Source: BOG-908 sp965198855 (lineage in GTDB: Bacteria > Pseudomonadota > Alphaproteobacteria > Acetobacterales > Acetobacteraceae). From it: a stretch of 64,000 bases of DNA. A program made the position numbers and the translations under genes. Every line of letters begins with the position of its first letter. Position 1 is the first letter of the stretch. Below, one piece after another: positions 18,792 to 27,917 of this stretch. The stretch spans positions 620,001 to 684,000 of the forward strand of contig CBDAPZ010000002.1 of assembly GCA_965198855.1 (NCBI GenBank), read 5' to 3'. The notes under the pieces are model-generated. The model worked only from the letters and a program-made list of their open reading frames with translations. It was not told the origin of the DNA and ran no database searches.

Positions 18792-20035
18792 ATACCTTCA
18801 GGGGCTTCGATCTCAAAAGGGACGAGGCCCTCCAGCCCACGAAGGGTCAGGCTCCCAGGTCTGTAGCGGCGGACTTCACCAAGTATGGCCTGGGCGTCGA
18901 AAGTCTCGGCGGCGAGGTCGGCAGCGGCCACGGGCCGCCGCAGCCGTAGGGGCGCCTTCGCCTCGACCCGTTCCCATGCCAGCCCGAAATGGGGCTTGCT
19001 CATGATATGCCGGAGCATTTTCTCTTCGAGGCCGAGCACCGTCGCTAAGTCACCGATGCCGGAGCACTCGCCGAGGTACATTCGCCGAAGCACGTGGCGT
19101 GCGACAGCCCGCCGTGCGCAATGCGCCGCGGGCTCGAGGCGGTCATCGATGTAGTCGTCTGGCTTCGTAAGCCTGCGTCGGATGGTGTCCGCCATCCCTC
19201 CGGCCGCTCGGCCTACCGTCCGGCCGGACACTGTCACATGGACGGCGGGAGAGTGCCGGACACGCGCATCGATCCGGCGCAATGCCGCTATTAGCGCACG
19301 GTCTTCGCCCAAGGCTACCGGTGGAACGCCGCCGCATCGTCGGAATGCTTCGGCTGTCACGGCGATGCTCGCCCCGGAATGCTGTGTATGCCGCGGCAAC
19401 GGGTCGGCCGTATCGGGATCCAACAGCCCGTGCAGCTCGTCGCACAAGGCATCGTAAGCGCACTCGCGGGCGTCATCCTCGTGGAGAGCTTCCGGGATGG
19501 CTCCCCACTCCAACGGATGCAGATCGACCCACCCCGCGACAGCATCCGCGCCTGCGTCGATGGCGGCGAGGTTGGCGGCCAACCAATCCGTATCCACGAG
19601 GCCGTCGGCGTCGCTCGTCAGAAGGATGCCGCCGTCGCCGACCAGTGGCAGCGTGGCCTGCATGGCAAGGCGCCTCGCAAACCCGGCATTCGCCTGCGCG
19701 CCGCGCATATCCTGCTCAATGACGTGCAGCCGTGTCGCCGCGCTCAAGGGAACCGAACGCGCAAGTGCGGCAGTGCCGTCGGATGTGTTGTTTACCAGCA
19801 GGACAATGTCGTTAAGCCGGACGCCGTCCTGGTTGTCCAATGCCTCCAGGCAACCCACGATCCGCTCCGCTTCATCGCGTGCGGGAATGGCTACGACAGT
19901 TTTCCGGTGCTTTTTCTGAAGGAACATCGGAGCGATGACGCCAGCTCGCACAGGAGGTTTCGGCAGCGAGTGAGGCGGTCGATCAACAAACCTTGCGAGC
20001 GATGCCAAGGGTTCGTGTCCGGCTATAGCAGCCAT
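18788..20035 (-). CDS. GT2-family glycosyltransferase
   Basis: 415 residues. The GT-A fold is shown by VVAIPARDEAERI at residues 46-58, the NNTSDGTAALAR segment, the DxD-type site LTSDADGLVD and the later GEDRALIAALRR. No membrane helix is evident, so it is a cytosolic enzyme transferring an unknown sugar. Related sphingomonad and methylobacterial enzymes lie beside PIG-L deacetylase and acyl-CoA dehydrogenase genes; none is present here, so it may be displaced from its cluster. The N-terminal 35 residues before the first strand are poorly conserved, and a later start is possible. Confidence 0.75.
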   Translation of the reverse strand: MAAIAGHEPLASLARFVDRPPHSLPKPPVRAGVIAPMFLQKKHRKTVVAIPARDEAERIVGCLEALDNQDGVRLNDIVLLVNNTSDGTAALARSVPLSAATRLHVIEQDMRGAQANAGFARRLAMQATLPLVGDGGILLTSDADGLVDTDWLAANLAAIDAGADAVAGWVDLHPLEWGAIPEALHEDDARECAYDALCDELHGLLDPDTADPLPRHTQHSGASIAVTAEAFRRCGGVPPVALGEDRALIAALRRIDARVRHSPAVHVTVSGRTVGRAAGGMADTIRRRLTKPDDYIDDRLEPAAHCARRAVARHVLRRMYLGECSGIGDLATVLGLEEKMLRHIMSKPHFGLAWERVEAKAPLRLRRPVAAADLAAETFDAQAILGEVRRYRPGSLTLRGLEGLVPFEIEAPEGI

Positions 20036-20135
20036 CGGGAGCGACGACGGCGAACATAGTACGCGACTACGCCGGAAGCAATCTCCCGCTTCCGGCGCGA
20101 TGGTTTCCGCTTCAGAGGTGAAGGGAAGCTATTTC

Positions 20136-21050
20136 TCAGCGGGACTTCTTATAGAGCTTTTTCGCGACCTCGAACATTTCTTCGGGCGCATAGTCGGGCG
20201 AGAACGCACTGTATGTGCCCGGCATGTCAGGCATCTTGCCGCCTTCTGGAAAGCCTTCAATGAGCTCGAGCGGACCCGGCGGATCGCCAGGCAGTGCGAC
20301 CTCGTCGTTTGACCAGACGCCTGCGGCCTCGGCATAATCTTCCGGACTGAATGTGTAGAGGCGGCGGTGCTTGCCCTCGTCCAGGTATTTCTGGCACTCC
20401 GGCACCTTCGAAAGGTCAATGTTTGGCGTCGGAAGCATCTTCTCGATCTGTACGCCGGTTATCTTTTTGAGTGCCAGCGCATAGGCATGAGCATGCAATG
20501 AACCGCGTACGAGAAGGTAGGCGCACACCTCGCGGCCGGTCGGCTCCTTCATCGTCTCGTAAACGCGCAGCTTGTGGATGCGCGCGCCGCATTCGAGATG
20601 GAAATTGTGCAGAAGGTCGATGACCAGGTTACCGGTCGTGGTGACCATGTCCATGTTCCAGGACGCGGCATTGCTGTTCATCGGCATGGCGCCGCCGCCG
20701 TTGCTCAGGAAGCTGCCAGCCAGGCGGATGTCTTCCATGCTGTGGAAGGGCGCCTTCGAAATATCCACGTCAGGTGTCGGATCGCCGGGGCCGTTGTTCA
20801 GCAGCGCGACGCCGTTGCTTACCAGCTCGACGTGGCCGAGTTCCTCGGCGAAGATGCTAGAAACGAGGCTGTAGAAGGGGCGCAGCGCGGACTTGTTGCG
20901 GAAGTTGAAGCTCTGGAACATGTAGTTTCCAAGCGTGCTCATCTCGCCGTACTTGCCGCCCAAGAGTTCCTGAAGTGCTGCCGCCGCGTTGGGCGAGGGT
21001 TTCTTCGGAATGGGGAGGTCGGTAAGCAGGCTGTCGATGCGCGCGAACAT
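20136..21050 (-). CDS. Manganese (non-heme) catalase
   Basis: 304 residues starting MFARIDSLLTDLPIPKK. The ferritin-like four-helix bundle carries the dimanganese ligands in FAEELGHVELV (E-x-x-H) and in the later HLECGARIHKLRVYE / RGSLHAHAYALAL helices. It decomposes hydrogen peroxide to water and oxygen in the cytosol. Length fits the family. It is a common general-stress enzyme in desiccation- and radiation-tolerant bacteria and here neighbours CsbD and His-rich stress genes. A small open frame ends 3 bp before its ATG. Confidence 0.9.
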   Translation of the reverse strand: MFARIDSLLTDLPIPKKPSPNAAAALQELLGGKYGEMSTLGNYMFQSFNFRNKSALRPFYSLVSSIFAEELGHVELVSNGVALLNNGPGDPTPDVDISKAPFHSMEDIRLAGSFLSNGGGAMPMNSNAASWNMDMVTTTGNLVIDLLHNFHLECGARIHKLRVYETMKEPTGREVCAYLLVRGSLHAHAYALALKKITGVQIEKMLPTPNIDLSKVPECQKYLDEGKHRRLYTFSPEDYAEAAGVWSNDEVALPGDPPGPLELIEGFPEGGKMPDMPGTYSAFSPDYAPEEMFEVAKKLYKKSR

Positions 21051-21053
21051 ATG

Positions 21054-21287
21054 TCAATCCAATTCAGGTGGGTTGCCCTCAGGCAGGCCGACCCTACGCG
21101 CCGCATCCTCGGACCACTCATCAAAAAGCGGGTGATTGCAAACTGTAAACGGAACGTGTTCTGCCCGTCCGTCGAGGCTTCGGAGCGGTATTCCATGCAG
21201 AGGAAGCTGTCCACTGCCTTTATTGGTATGAAACCAGCAACTTGGCTGATCGACGAGCCCGGCGGTTGGTTCAGACGGAAGTCTCAT
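21054..21287 (-). CDS. Possible small protein upstream of Mn catalase
   Basis: 77 residues ending HVPFTVCNHPLFDEW then SEDAARRVGLPEGNPPELD, an acidic, protein-like tail. Its stop lies 3 bp before the catalase ATG, which suggests translational coupling. The N-terminal half is less convincing, and the true start may be internal. I do not recognise a family. Confidence 0.4.
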   Translation of the reverse strand: MRLPSEPTAGLVDQPSCWFHTNKGSGQLPLHGIPLRSLDGRAEHVPFTVCNHPLFDEWSEDAARRVGLPEGNPPELD

Positions 21288-21323
21288 CCTTGCTTCTCGT
21301 GCCTTCGATGCCTGCGTCAGGCG

Positions 21324-21363
21324 GAGAGGCTGAGAGGCTGAGAGGCTGAGAGGCTGAGAGACT
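21324..21363. repeat. 8-bp tandem repeat, five units
   Basis: GAGAGGCT is repeated four times exactly and a fifth time with one change (GAGAGACT). It lies between the catalase upstream region and the DUF1003-like relic, outside any gene. Units of 8 bp would shift a reading frame if slippage occurred inside a gene. Confidence 0.9.
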
Positions 21364-21371
21364 GACAGGGT

Positions 21372-21885
21372 TTAAAGCCCTGACATGGGTTCGGCCGTCC
21401 CGGTGCCGTGACTTTCCTTGATGGCGTCGAGTACCGCCTGCGGGTCGGCCGCGACGGCCATAGCTGCTGCCTCATCATCGCCCCGATTCACGAGCATCGG
21501 GTTGTCGCGCCGCATTTCATCAAGCAAAGAGATTATCTTTGCCGACTTCTGCGCCGAGAGGATCGCCAGCTTCAGCGTGAGTTGTTCAAGGTGTTCGGCA
21601 AGGTGATCCGCTCTCCGCTGAGTGGCGAGGATGACAAGGGCCACAAAGAACACAAAGGAGCCGAGCACCGTTTGCAGCCACCAAAGGGCGGCAGGTCCAA
21701 GCCGACCTTTGGTGAGCCAGCTCGATGCAGTTCCCTACGACCCACAGCCCCACCAATAGAACCATGAACGCGATGGAGGGCGGCTGGCCCAGCTAGTCCG
21801 TCGCCTTGTCGAATGATCGCTGGAGCGGACCTGGCTCAGCGTGATGGTTCGTATGGAGCTTTGCGATGCCCTGTGTCCCAGCATC
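21372..21885 (-). pseudogene. DUF1003-like membrane protein, nonsense and frameshift
   Basis: Read on the minus strand: GIAKLHTNHHAEPGPLQRSF, DKATD, TAG, LGQPPSIAFMVLLVGLWVVG, then after a frameshift near 21720 WLTKGRLGPAALWWLQTVLG, SFVFFVALVILATQRRADHL and QLTLKLAILSAQKSAKII. This is the order of a DUF1003-like inner-membrane protein. The stop replaces a Trp: the fragment at 43385-43596 has DWLG at the same place. A GTG at 21668 could start only the last 98 residues. Confidence 0.65.
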
Positions 21886-21898
21886 CACGCGGACATCA

Positions 21899-23653
21899 TC
21901 AGTCCTGGCCTATCATCGAGGTTTTCGCAATCAGTTCTTTAATCGTGGTAGCCAGCCCCTCGATGGAAAACGGCTTCGTCAGTATATGCATGCCCGGGTC
22001 GAGTTGGCCGTTCCCTACGACCGCGTTTTCGGCATACCCTGTTATGAAGAGAACCTTCAATCCCGGTTGTATCGCGCGTCCCGCATCGGCAAGCTGCCTT
22101 CCGTTCATGCCTCCGGGCAGGCCGACATCCGTTATCAGTAGATCGACCCGCGTTTTCGACCGAAGAATTTCGAGGCCTGTGGCTCCGTCGGGTGCCTCTA
22201 TCGCGTTGTAGCCGAGTTCCTCCAGAACTTCCGTCACCAGCATCCTGATGGTCGGTTCGTCGTCTACCAGCAGTACCGACTCCCCCAGATCGGCCCGCGG
22301 CAGTTTCTCCGGACCTCTTTGGGCCTCCGGCTTTTCAGCGTCAACGAAATGCCGGGGCAGGTAGATGCAAACCATCGTTCCCTCTCCCGGCTCCGAGTAA
22401 ATCCTGACCTGGCCTCCCGACTGCCGGGCAAAGCCATAGATCATGGAAAGGCCAAGGCCCGTTCCTTCGCCCAGCGGCTTGGTCGTGAAGAACGGGTCAA
22501 ACGCGCGGGCGACCACGTCCGGTGGCATGCCGCTGCCGGTATCAGTGACGCAAAGCGTGACGAATTGGCCCGGTGACAGCGCCCTTTCGTTGGCAGCACG
22601 CTTGTCCAGCCATTTGTTCCCCGTCTCGATCGTGATGCGGCCGCCATCCGGCATCGCATCGCGTGCGTTGATGCACAGGTTCAGCAAGGCGTTTTCAAGC
22701 TGATTCGGGTCGACGAGTGTCGGCCACAGACCACCCGCACCCACGACTTCGACCGAGATCCCGGGGCCTACCGTCCGGCGAACGAGATCGGCCATATCAG
22801 CTATCAGCCGGTTGGCATCGGTAGGTTTCGGATCGAGGGTCTGCCTGCGGGAGAACGCCAGAAGCCGATGTGTCAGGGCCGCGGCGCGATTGGAGGCGCC
22901 GAGGGCCGCACGGATGTACTTTTCCATACCATCGTAGCGGCCTTGGGAAATCCGGGTCCCCAACAACTCAAGACTTCCTGCGATGCCAGTCAAAAGATTG
23001 TTGAAGTCATGCGCCAGACCCCCGGTGAGCTGGCCTACGGCCTCCATCTTCTGCGACTGCCGGAGCGCTTCCTCCACTTCGGCTCGTTCCGCCATTTGCA
23101 GGCGCAACTCGGCCGTTCGTTCGCCGACTATATCTTCGAGCTTCCCGGCCGCAGAGGCACGCTCGGCAATGTAAGCGCGTGCCTCGTACTGTCGGCGTCT
23201 GCTACGTACCGCTGAGGCGACGGCGCTCGCCATGGTTGCTCCGTCTAACGGGCGCGCCAGCATAGAGGCATTGCGCAAGCTCACTAAGAGACATTGGCGC
23301 CAAATCAGGACTTCAGGCCTTTCCTGGCGGCTGGTAACGACCACTAACGGAAGGTCCGACCAAGGTTCCTGGCGACCAACCCAGTCCACCAGAGACGCTG
23401 CATGTTTGCCGAACAGGGCTTCTTCGGCGACCAAGGCGGCATCGGCGCCTTCGTCCAACGCAGCGACAAGCTCAATCACGTCCCGACAAATGAGACTTTG
23501 AATACCAGCCCGTCGAAGTACGTCTGCCGAGGCTGCTGCATCGCGGCCAATAGGTGCGAGTATCAGCACCCTGCCGGAGAGGGCGTCATCGGACGTCGTC
23601 GCCTCCTTCGGGCAGGAGCGGTTCCGGCGTACCCGCATAGACCGGGGTTCCAT
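21899..23653 (-). CDS. Hybrid histidine kinase with N-terminal pseudoreceiver, coupled to KaiC
   Basis: Up to 584 residues. Residues about 27-150 form a receiver-like domain (VLILAPIGRDAAASADVLRR) without the acidic pair or phospho-Asp, then a coiled coil (ERTAELRLQMAERAEVEEAL), HisKA with GGLAHDFNNLLTGIAGSLEL, HATPase with NLCINARDAMPDGG, DTGSGMPP and GEGTGLGLSM, and a C-terminal receiver (VLLVDDEPTI, DLLITDVGLPGG, LTKPFS). The gene overlaps the end of kaiC by 68 bp if ATG 23653 is used; later starts near 23638 are possible, and an AAGGAGG lies in the overlap. The overlap implies translational coupling, so the kinase probably reads or follows KaiC state. Confidence 0.85.
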   Translation of the reverse strand: MEPRSMRVRRNRSCPKEATTSDDALSGRVLILAPIGRDAAASADVLRRAGIQSLICRDVIELVAALDEGADAALVAEEALFGKHAASLVDWVGRQEPWSDLPLVVVTSRQERPEVLIWRQCLLVSLRNASMLARPLDGATMASAVASAVRSRRRQYEARAYIAERASAAGKLEDIVGERTAELRLQMAERAEVEEALRQSQKMEAVGQLTGGLAHDFNNLLTGIAGSLELLGTRISQGRYDGMEKYIRAALGASNRAAALTHRLLAFSRRQTLDPKPTDANRLIADMADLVRRTVGPGISVEVVGAGGLWPTLVDPNQLENALLNLCINARDAMPDGGRITIETGNKWLDKRAANERALSPGQFVTLCVTDTGSGMPPDVVARAFDPFFTTKPLGEGTGLGLSMIYGFARQSGGQVRIYSEPGEGTMVCIYLPRHFVDAEKPEAQRGPEKLPRADLGESVLLVDDEPTIRMLVTEVLEELGYNAIEAPDGATGLEILRSKTRVDLLITDVGLPGGMNGRQLADAGRAIQPGLKVLFITGYAENAVVGNGQLDPGMHILTKPFSIEGLATTIKELIAKTSMIGQD

Positions 23654-25109
23654 TGAAGATGCTGGTGAACCCGTAGAGGGGCGGCCCTATGGATACGCCG
23701 TTCGAGCCGAGTTTGAATTCGCGGATGGTATGCTCGTGGGTTCCGCTCCGCTTTTTGACGATGGACAGCGCCCGCCGGACTGTCCCGTTGTATTCGAAAT
23801 ACCGGAGCATGATCACCGCATCGCTCAAGTAACTTATGTCGAGCGGCGTCTCCATCGGTCCGACCAAGCCATGCTGAGCCAGGACCAAGATGGTCAGGAC
23901 ACCAAGCTGGCTCAGATAGCTGAGAAGCTCGTGCATTTGCAGGATGAGAAAACGGCCGTCCGGCATGGCGTTCAGATAGCCATTAAGGCTGTCGATGACC
24001 ACGACCCGTGCGCCGTCGACTTCTACTGCACGTCTTACCCGGCTGGCGAATTCGCCCGGCGACATTTCAGCAGGGTCTATCTGCTGGATTGAAATTAGTC
24101 CTGCCTCAAGGCCGCGCTGTAGCGGGAGCCCAATCGCCTCCGCTCGTGCATCTATTGTGGCGCGACCTTCGTCGAACGCGAATATGACCGCGCGCTCCTG
24201 TCTAGCCGCCGCCGCCACTACGTAAGTCATCGCAAGGGAAGACTTCCCGACTCCAGCGGCGCCGATCAGCAATGCGTTCGTGCCACGTTCCAGGCCGCCG
24301 CCCAGCAAGTCATCGAGCTCCGCATTGCCGCTTGGCGTAAAGTTGCCGGAGAATGGCTTGTGATGCTCGGCGGCGATAAGGCGCGGATAGATATCCAAGC
24401 CTCCTTTGACGATGGTGAAGTCGTGGAACCCGCCCCGGAAGTTTATGCCGCGCATCTTAACCACGCGCAGCCGACGCCGCTCCGCGCCGTAATCGATCGC
24501 CAGCTGCTCCAGGAGAACGACGCCGTGGGAGATGGAGTGCAGCTGAAGATCGTTTTCGGATGAGGACAGGTCGTCGAGCAGGATGACGGTACAGTCCCGC
24601 TCGGTGAAGAAGTGCTTGAGCGCGAGCACCTGACGACGGTATCGGAGCGGGCTCTGGGCGAGCAGGCGCATTTCCGACAGGCTGTCGAACACCACCCGGG
24701 ATGGCTTGGTTTCCTTCACCCGTTCGAAAACCAGGTTGGTCGTTTCGTTGAGCTCCATCTCCGCAGGATGGAGGATCGTGAGCTCGCGATCGGGATCCAG
24801 CGTGGTCTCTGGAGAGACCAACTCGAAAACGTCGATCCCTTCCAAGTCCCACCCGTGCCGACGGGCGATGACCTGTATCTCCTTCTTCGTCTCGGAAAGT
24901 GAGACGTACAGCGTCCTCTCACCGTGACGGGCCCCCTCCATGAGGAACTGCATGGCCAGGGTGGTCTTGCCGGTACCCGGCCGTCCTTCGTAGAGGTATA
25001 GCCTGTTGGGGTCGAAGCCGCCGCCCAGGATGTCGTCGAGACCCTCATTGCCCGTGGTTAGCCTGGGCGGATCATCGACGACAGTTTCCGGTGGGTCAGT
25101 CGGTTGCAT
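23586..25109 (-). CDS. KaiC-like double-domain RecA ATPase
   Basis: 507 residues with two KaiC domains. Domain 1 has Walker A YEGRPGTGKTTLAMQFL and Walker B VVFDSLSEMRLL; domain 2 has GAAGVGKSSLAMTYV and VVVIDSLNGYLNAMP. The segment METPLDISYLSDAVIMLRYF corresponds to the KaiC phosphosite region: by eye Thr and Ser are kept where cyanobacterial T426 and S431 lie, but Y replaces T432. No kaiA or kaiB is present. Such KaiC homologues in alphaproteobacteria work in environmental or timing signalling with kinases rather than as full clocks. It heads a two-gene operon with the overlapping hybrid kinase. Confidence 0.88.
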   Translation of the reverse strand: MQPTDPPETVVDDPPRLTTGNEGLDDILGGGFDPNRLYLYEGRPGTGKTTLAMQFLMEGARHGERTLYVSLSETKKEIQVIARRHGWDLEGIDVFELVSPETTLDPDRELTILHPAEMELNETTNLVFERVKETKPSRVVFDSLSEMRLLAQSPLRYRRQVLALKHFFTERDCTVILLDDLSSSENDLQLHSISHGVVLLEQLAIDYGAERRRLRVVKMRGINFRGGFHDFTIVKGGLDIYPRLIAAEHHKPFSGNFTPSGNAELDDLLGGGLERGTNALLIGAAGVGKSSLAMTYVVAAAARQERAVIFAFDEGRATIDARAEAIGLPLQRGLEAGLISIQQIDPAEMSPGEFASRVRRAVEVDGARVVVIDSLNGYLNAMPDGRFLILQMHELLSYLSQLGVLTILVLAQHGLVGPMETPLDISYLSDAVIMLRYFEYNGTVRRALSIVKKRSGTHEHTIREFKLGSNGVSIGPPLYGFTSIFNGTPVYAGTPEPLLPEGGDDVR

Positions 25110-25364
25110 GCATTCTCCTGGTCCTGGCTACATACGTGTTCAATCAAACCTAGAACGGCGGAGCCCGCTGCGGCTATCGCTGTGGGACGCGAGCGGTAAC
25201 TTGGACACATTATGTCGATAAGTCGACCTTTGGGAGCTAGGAAGGACTCGCACGCGGCGGCCCCGCCAGCCGCCTCACCGCTTCCACCAGGTTTCCGGTT
25301 CCTGCGTTTAGGGCGCTATGCCCGACATCTGCTCGCGTCGCTCCGTGCATACACAGGAGCCTTC

Positions 25365-26528
25365 ATGAGCAGACCGGCGCCTCCCCAGAGCAGCCTGCTC
25401 GAAACCGGGCATCACATCTCCGATGGACGCAACTTGGTCGGACAGAACGGTGTCACGGAAGGCGCAGACATCTTCTTCGCGGCCATTCAGACGAGCAGGA
25501 TGCCCATGTGCCTGTCGGATCCAACTCTCGACGACGACCCTATCGTCTACTGCAATCGCGCCTTCGAGCAGCTGCTCGGCTACTCCCGCAAAGAGATAAT
25601 TGGCCGCAACTGCCGCTATCTTCAGGGAGTGGGCACAGACCCGGAGGCGGTCAAGGCGATCCGGCGCGCCTTAGACGCCAAGGAGGACATCCACCTCGAG
25701 CTGCTGAACTACAGGAAGGACGGCACCAGCTTCTGGAACGCCTTGTTTCTGAGTCCGGTAGTGAATGCCTCCGGAAAGCTCATCTATCACTTCGCCAGCC
25801 AGCTGGATGTCAGCCGCAGGCGTGAGACGGAGGCGGCGATGCTCCAGACCCAGCGCATGGATACCCTGGGCTCGATGGCATCCAGCCTCGCGCACGAGTT
25901 CAACAACCTGATGACGATCGTCCTTGCCAACCTCGAGAGGCTTGAGACCGAGGCAGACGTGGAGCGGCGCGCCAAGCAGGTGCGGCACGCGACATGGGGC
26001 GCCCGTCAGGCCGCCCGCCTCACCGACCAAATGCTGTCATTCGCGCGGCGGCAGTATAATGACGATCATTTGGTGGACGTGAATCAGGTCCTCTCGAACT
26101 GCGACGCGATCCTCGACCAGATGGCGGGCTCGGGCTTAAGGGTCCGGCTGGACCTAGCTGGCGGACGATTGCTGGCCATGGTGGACGCCGGTCAGCTTGA
26201 AATGGCCCTGCTGAACCTAATCCGGAATGCGGCCGATGCGTCACCGACAGGTAGCGAGGTCGTAGTCACCACACGTTTGCGCGGCAGCGCCGACGTTGAA
26301 ATTGCATTGACCGACATGGGCGAGGGCATGGCTCCCGAAATCGCCGCACGTGCTCTGGAACCGTTCTTCACGACGAAGCCGCCGGGCAAAGGGACCGGGC
26401 TTGGTTTGGCAATGGTGAAGGGCTTCGTGGAGCAGTCGAACGGAAGGCTTCAGCTGGATACAGCACCCGGTGAAGGCACGACCGTGCGGATGGTGTTCAC
26501 GCTCGTGACGGTTCCAGGCGACGGCTGA
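25365..26528 (+). CDS. LOV-domain blue-light histidine kinase
   Basis: 387 residues from ATG 25365, which has AGGAG 4 bases upstream; the frame is open from 25212 but that extension is not conserved-looking. The LOV core has NRAFEQLLGYSRKEIIGRNC followed by RYLQG, with the photoactive cysteine of GRNCRYLQ, and later NYRKDGTSFWNALFLSPV. HisKA has SLAHEFNNLMTIVLANLERL and HATPase has NLIRNAADASP, DMGEGM and GKGTGLGLAM. Family knowledge: FMN forms a Cys adduct in blue light and alters kinase activity. Divergent from kaiC; the 255-bp gap 25110-25364 should hold both promoters. No receiver in the protein; nearby receivers at 27448 and 35347 are candidates. Confidence 0.88.
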   Translation: MSRPAPPQSSLLETGHHISDGRNLVGQNGVTEGADIFFAAIQTSRMPMCLSDPTLDDDPIVYCNRAFEQLLGYSRKEIIGRNCRYLQGVGTDPEAVKAIRRALDAKEDIHLELLNYRKDGTSFWNALFLSPVVNASGKLIYHFASQLDVSRRRETEAAMLQTQRMDTLGSMASSLAHEFNNLMTIVLANLERLETEADVERRAKQVRHATWGARQAARLTDQMLSFARRQYNDDHLVDVNQVLSNCDAILDQMAGSGLRVRLDLAGGRLLAMVDAGQLEMALLNLIRNAADASPTGSEVVVTTRLRGSADVEIALTDMGEGMAPEIAARALEPFFTTKPPGKGTGLGLAMVKGFVEQSNGRLQLDTAPGEGTTVRMVFTLVTVPGDG

Positions 26529-26680
26529 GTTCGCACCGAGGAAGAACGTTCGGTCGATGATCCAGGAGCCACAATGCTCGCACGTTTCTCGCTAAAAGCC
26601 GCAATGACCGCAGGAATTTTGGAGTAGCCAATCTGTTTTCGCCCCTTTCCCCGACTCCTCGGAACTGTCTTCTGGCGTCT

Positions 26681-27445
26681 TTGCCTCCAGACACGCTTGC
26701 CGCCTTAATGCCGAAGCTGCATCGGGTCGAGCTTCCCGCCCGGCAGATCCTGTTGCGAGCAGATGCTCCTATCGAGCAAGTATATTTCCCGGAAGAGGGC
26801 CTCATCTCTCTTGTGACCGTATTCGGGAATGACGGGCACGCCGAAGTGGGTGTCATCGGCAGCGAAGGAATGTTCGGCGTCTTCCTCCTGGCAGGCGTAG
26901 CGACGACATTCACAGAGGCGGTCGTCCAAATGAGCGGTCAAGCCATTCGCATCTCCAGCGGGGATTTTTCCCGGGAAATCGGAGCAGACGGCCCGCTCCG
27001 GTCGCTCCTGCTCCGCTACTATGAGGCACTGGCGTGCCAGGTGTCGCAGACCGCCGCCTGCAACGGCCACCATGGGATCGAGGCGCGCCTAGCCCGATGG
27101 CTTCTTATGGCTCACGACCGCATGGTCGGGGACGAGCTTTCGCTCACCCAGGATTTCCTCGCGATGATGCTGGGGGTACATCGGCCCAGCCTGACGGTTT
27201 CCGCAGGCGTTCTCCAGCGCAAAGGTCTCATCACACACTCAAGCACAGGCCGGGTGACGATCTTGGACCGCGAGGGACTGGAAGACGCTTCATGCGAATG
27301 TTACGCTGTGATCCGACGTCGGTTTACCACTATCATGGGTCCAAAGTTCTACGGCGAGCTGCCTGTCCGGCGTCTGAACGGCACGTCGGCGCGGACTTGC
27401 GGAACCAAGACCCATTTACCCGTTCCTGCGGATGTAGCCGAATAA
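26681..27445 (+). CDS. Crp/Fnr-family transcription regulator
   Basis: About 254 residues, beginning at a TTG in LPPDTLAALMPKLHRVELPA. The cyclic-nucleotide-binding fold (QVYFPEEGLISLVTVFGNDG, VGVIGSEGMFGVFLLAG) lacks a clear cAMP-binding Arg signature and the Fnr cysteines. The HTH is LTQDFLAMMLGVHRPSLTVS. The open frame extends upstream without stop (NLFSPLSPTPRNCLLAS), so the real start may be a rare codon or a small frameshift near 26630 may have separated the ATG. Directly convergent with the receiver gene at 27448. Such regulators commonly accompany stress and light-response islands. Confidence 0.8.
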   Translation: MPPDTLAALMPKLHRVELPARQILLRADAPIEQVYFPEEGLISLVTVFGNDGHAEVGVIGSEGMFGVFLLAGVATTFTEAVVQMSGQAIRISSGDFSREIGADGPLRSLLLRYYEALACQVSQTAACNGHHGIEARLARWLLMAHDRMVGDELSLTQDFLAMMLGVHRPSLTVSAGVLQRKGLITHSSTGRVTILDREGLEDASCECYAVIRRRFTTIMGPKFYGELPVRRLNGTSARTCGTKTHLPVPADVAE

Positions 27446-27447
27446 TC

Positions 27448-27825
27448 CTACGTTGACGCCACTGGAGGTCCAACCAGCTTCCTGACAAGCGCGGCCAGCT
27501 CGCTGGGCCGGTAGGGTTTGCACAAAAGCGTGTAGCCGAAGCCGTCGCCCATGGATCGCTTGGCGATGTCGGGCCGACCTGTAGCGATGACAATCGGAAC
27601 GCCGGGACTTGCCTGCCGGAACTTCGAGGCGAGCTGGGCGCCGTCCATGCCGCCGGGCATGTGGAAGTCGGATACCAGGACGACGATGCGCCCGGGCAAT
27701 CCCGCTAATGCCGCAATCGCTTGCGGGCCATCCGCGGCCTCTACGACCTCGTAGCCGGAGTCGCGAAGACTCTCGGACATGATCTCCATGATCAGAGGCT
27801 CGTCTTCGACGAGAAGGACGCACAC
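27448..27825 (-). CDS. Single-domain response regulator
   Basis: 125 residues, a stand-alone receiver: VLLVEDEPLIMEIMSESL gives the acidic pair, VLVSDFHMPGGMDG the phospho-Asp, VIVIATGRP the Thr position and LLCKPYRPSEL the Lys. No output domain. It lies 93 bp downstream of the broken PAS kinase (27918-29105) on the same strand, so it probably was that kinase's partner and may now take phosphate from the closely related kinase at 33093-34277 or the LOV kinase. Confidence 0.85.
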   Translation of the reverse strand: MCVLLVEDEPLIMEIMSESLRDSGYEVVEAADGPQAIAALAGLPGRIVVLVSDFHMPGGMDGAQLASKFRQASPGVPIVIATGRPDIAKRSMGDGFGYTLLCKPYRPSELAALVRKLVGPPVAST

Positions 27826-27917
27826 GGCACGGTTCCAGAGATTAGACGACTGAAGCGTCCGCGGGCCGGAGTGTTCCTCTACTTCAAAGGGCTAATCCGA
27901 GAGTTGAACGGGCGATC

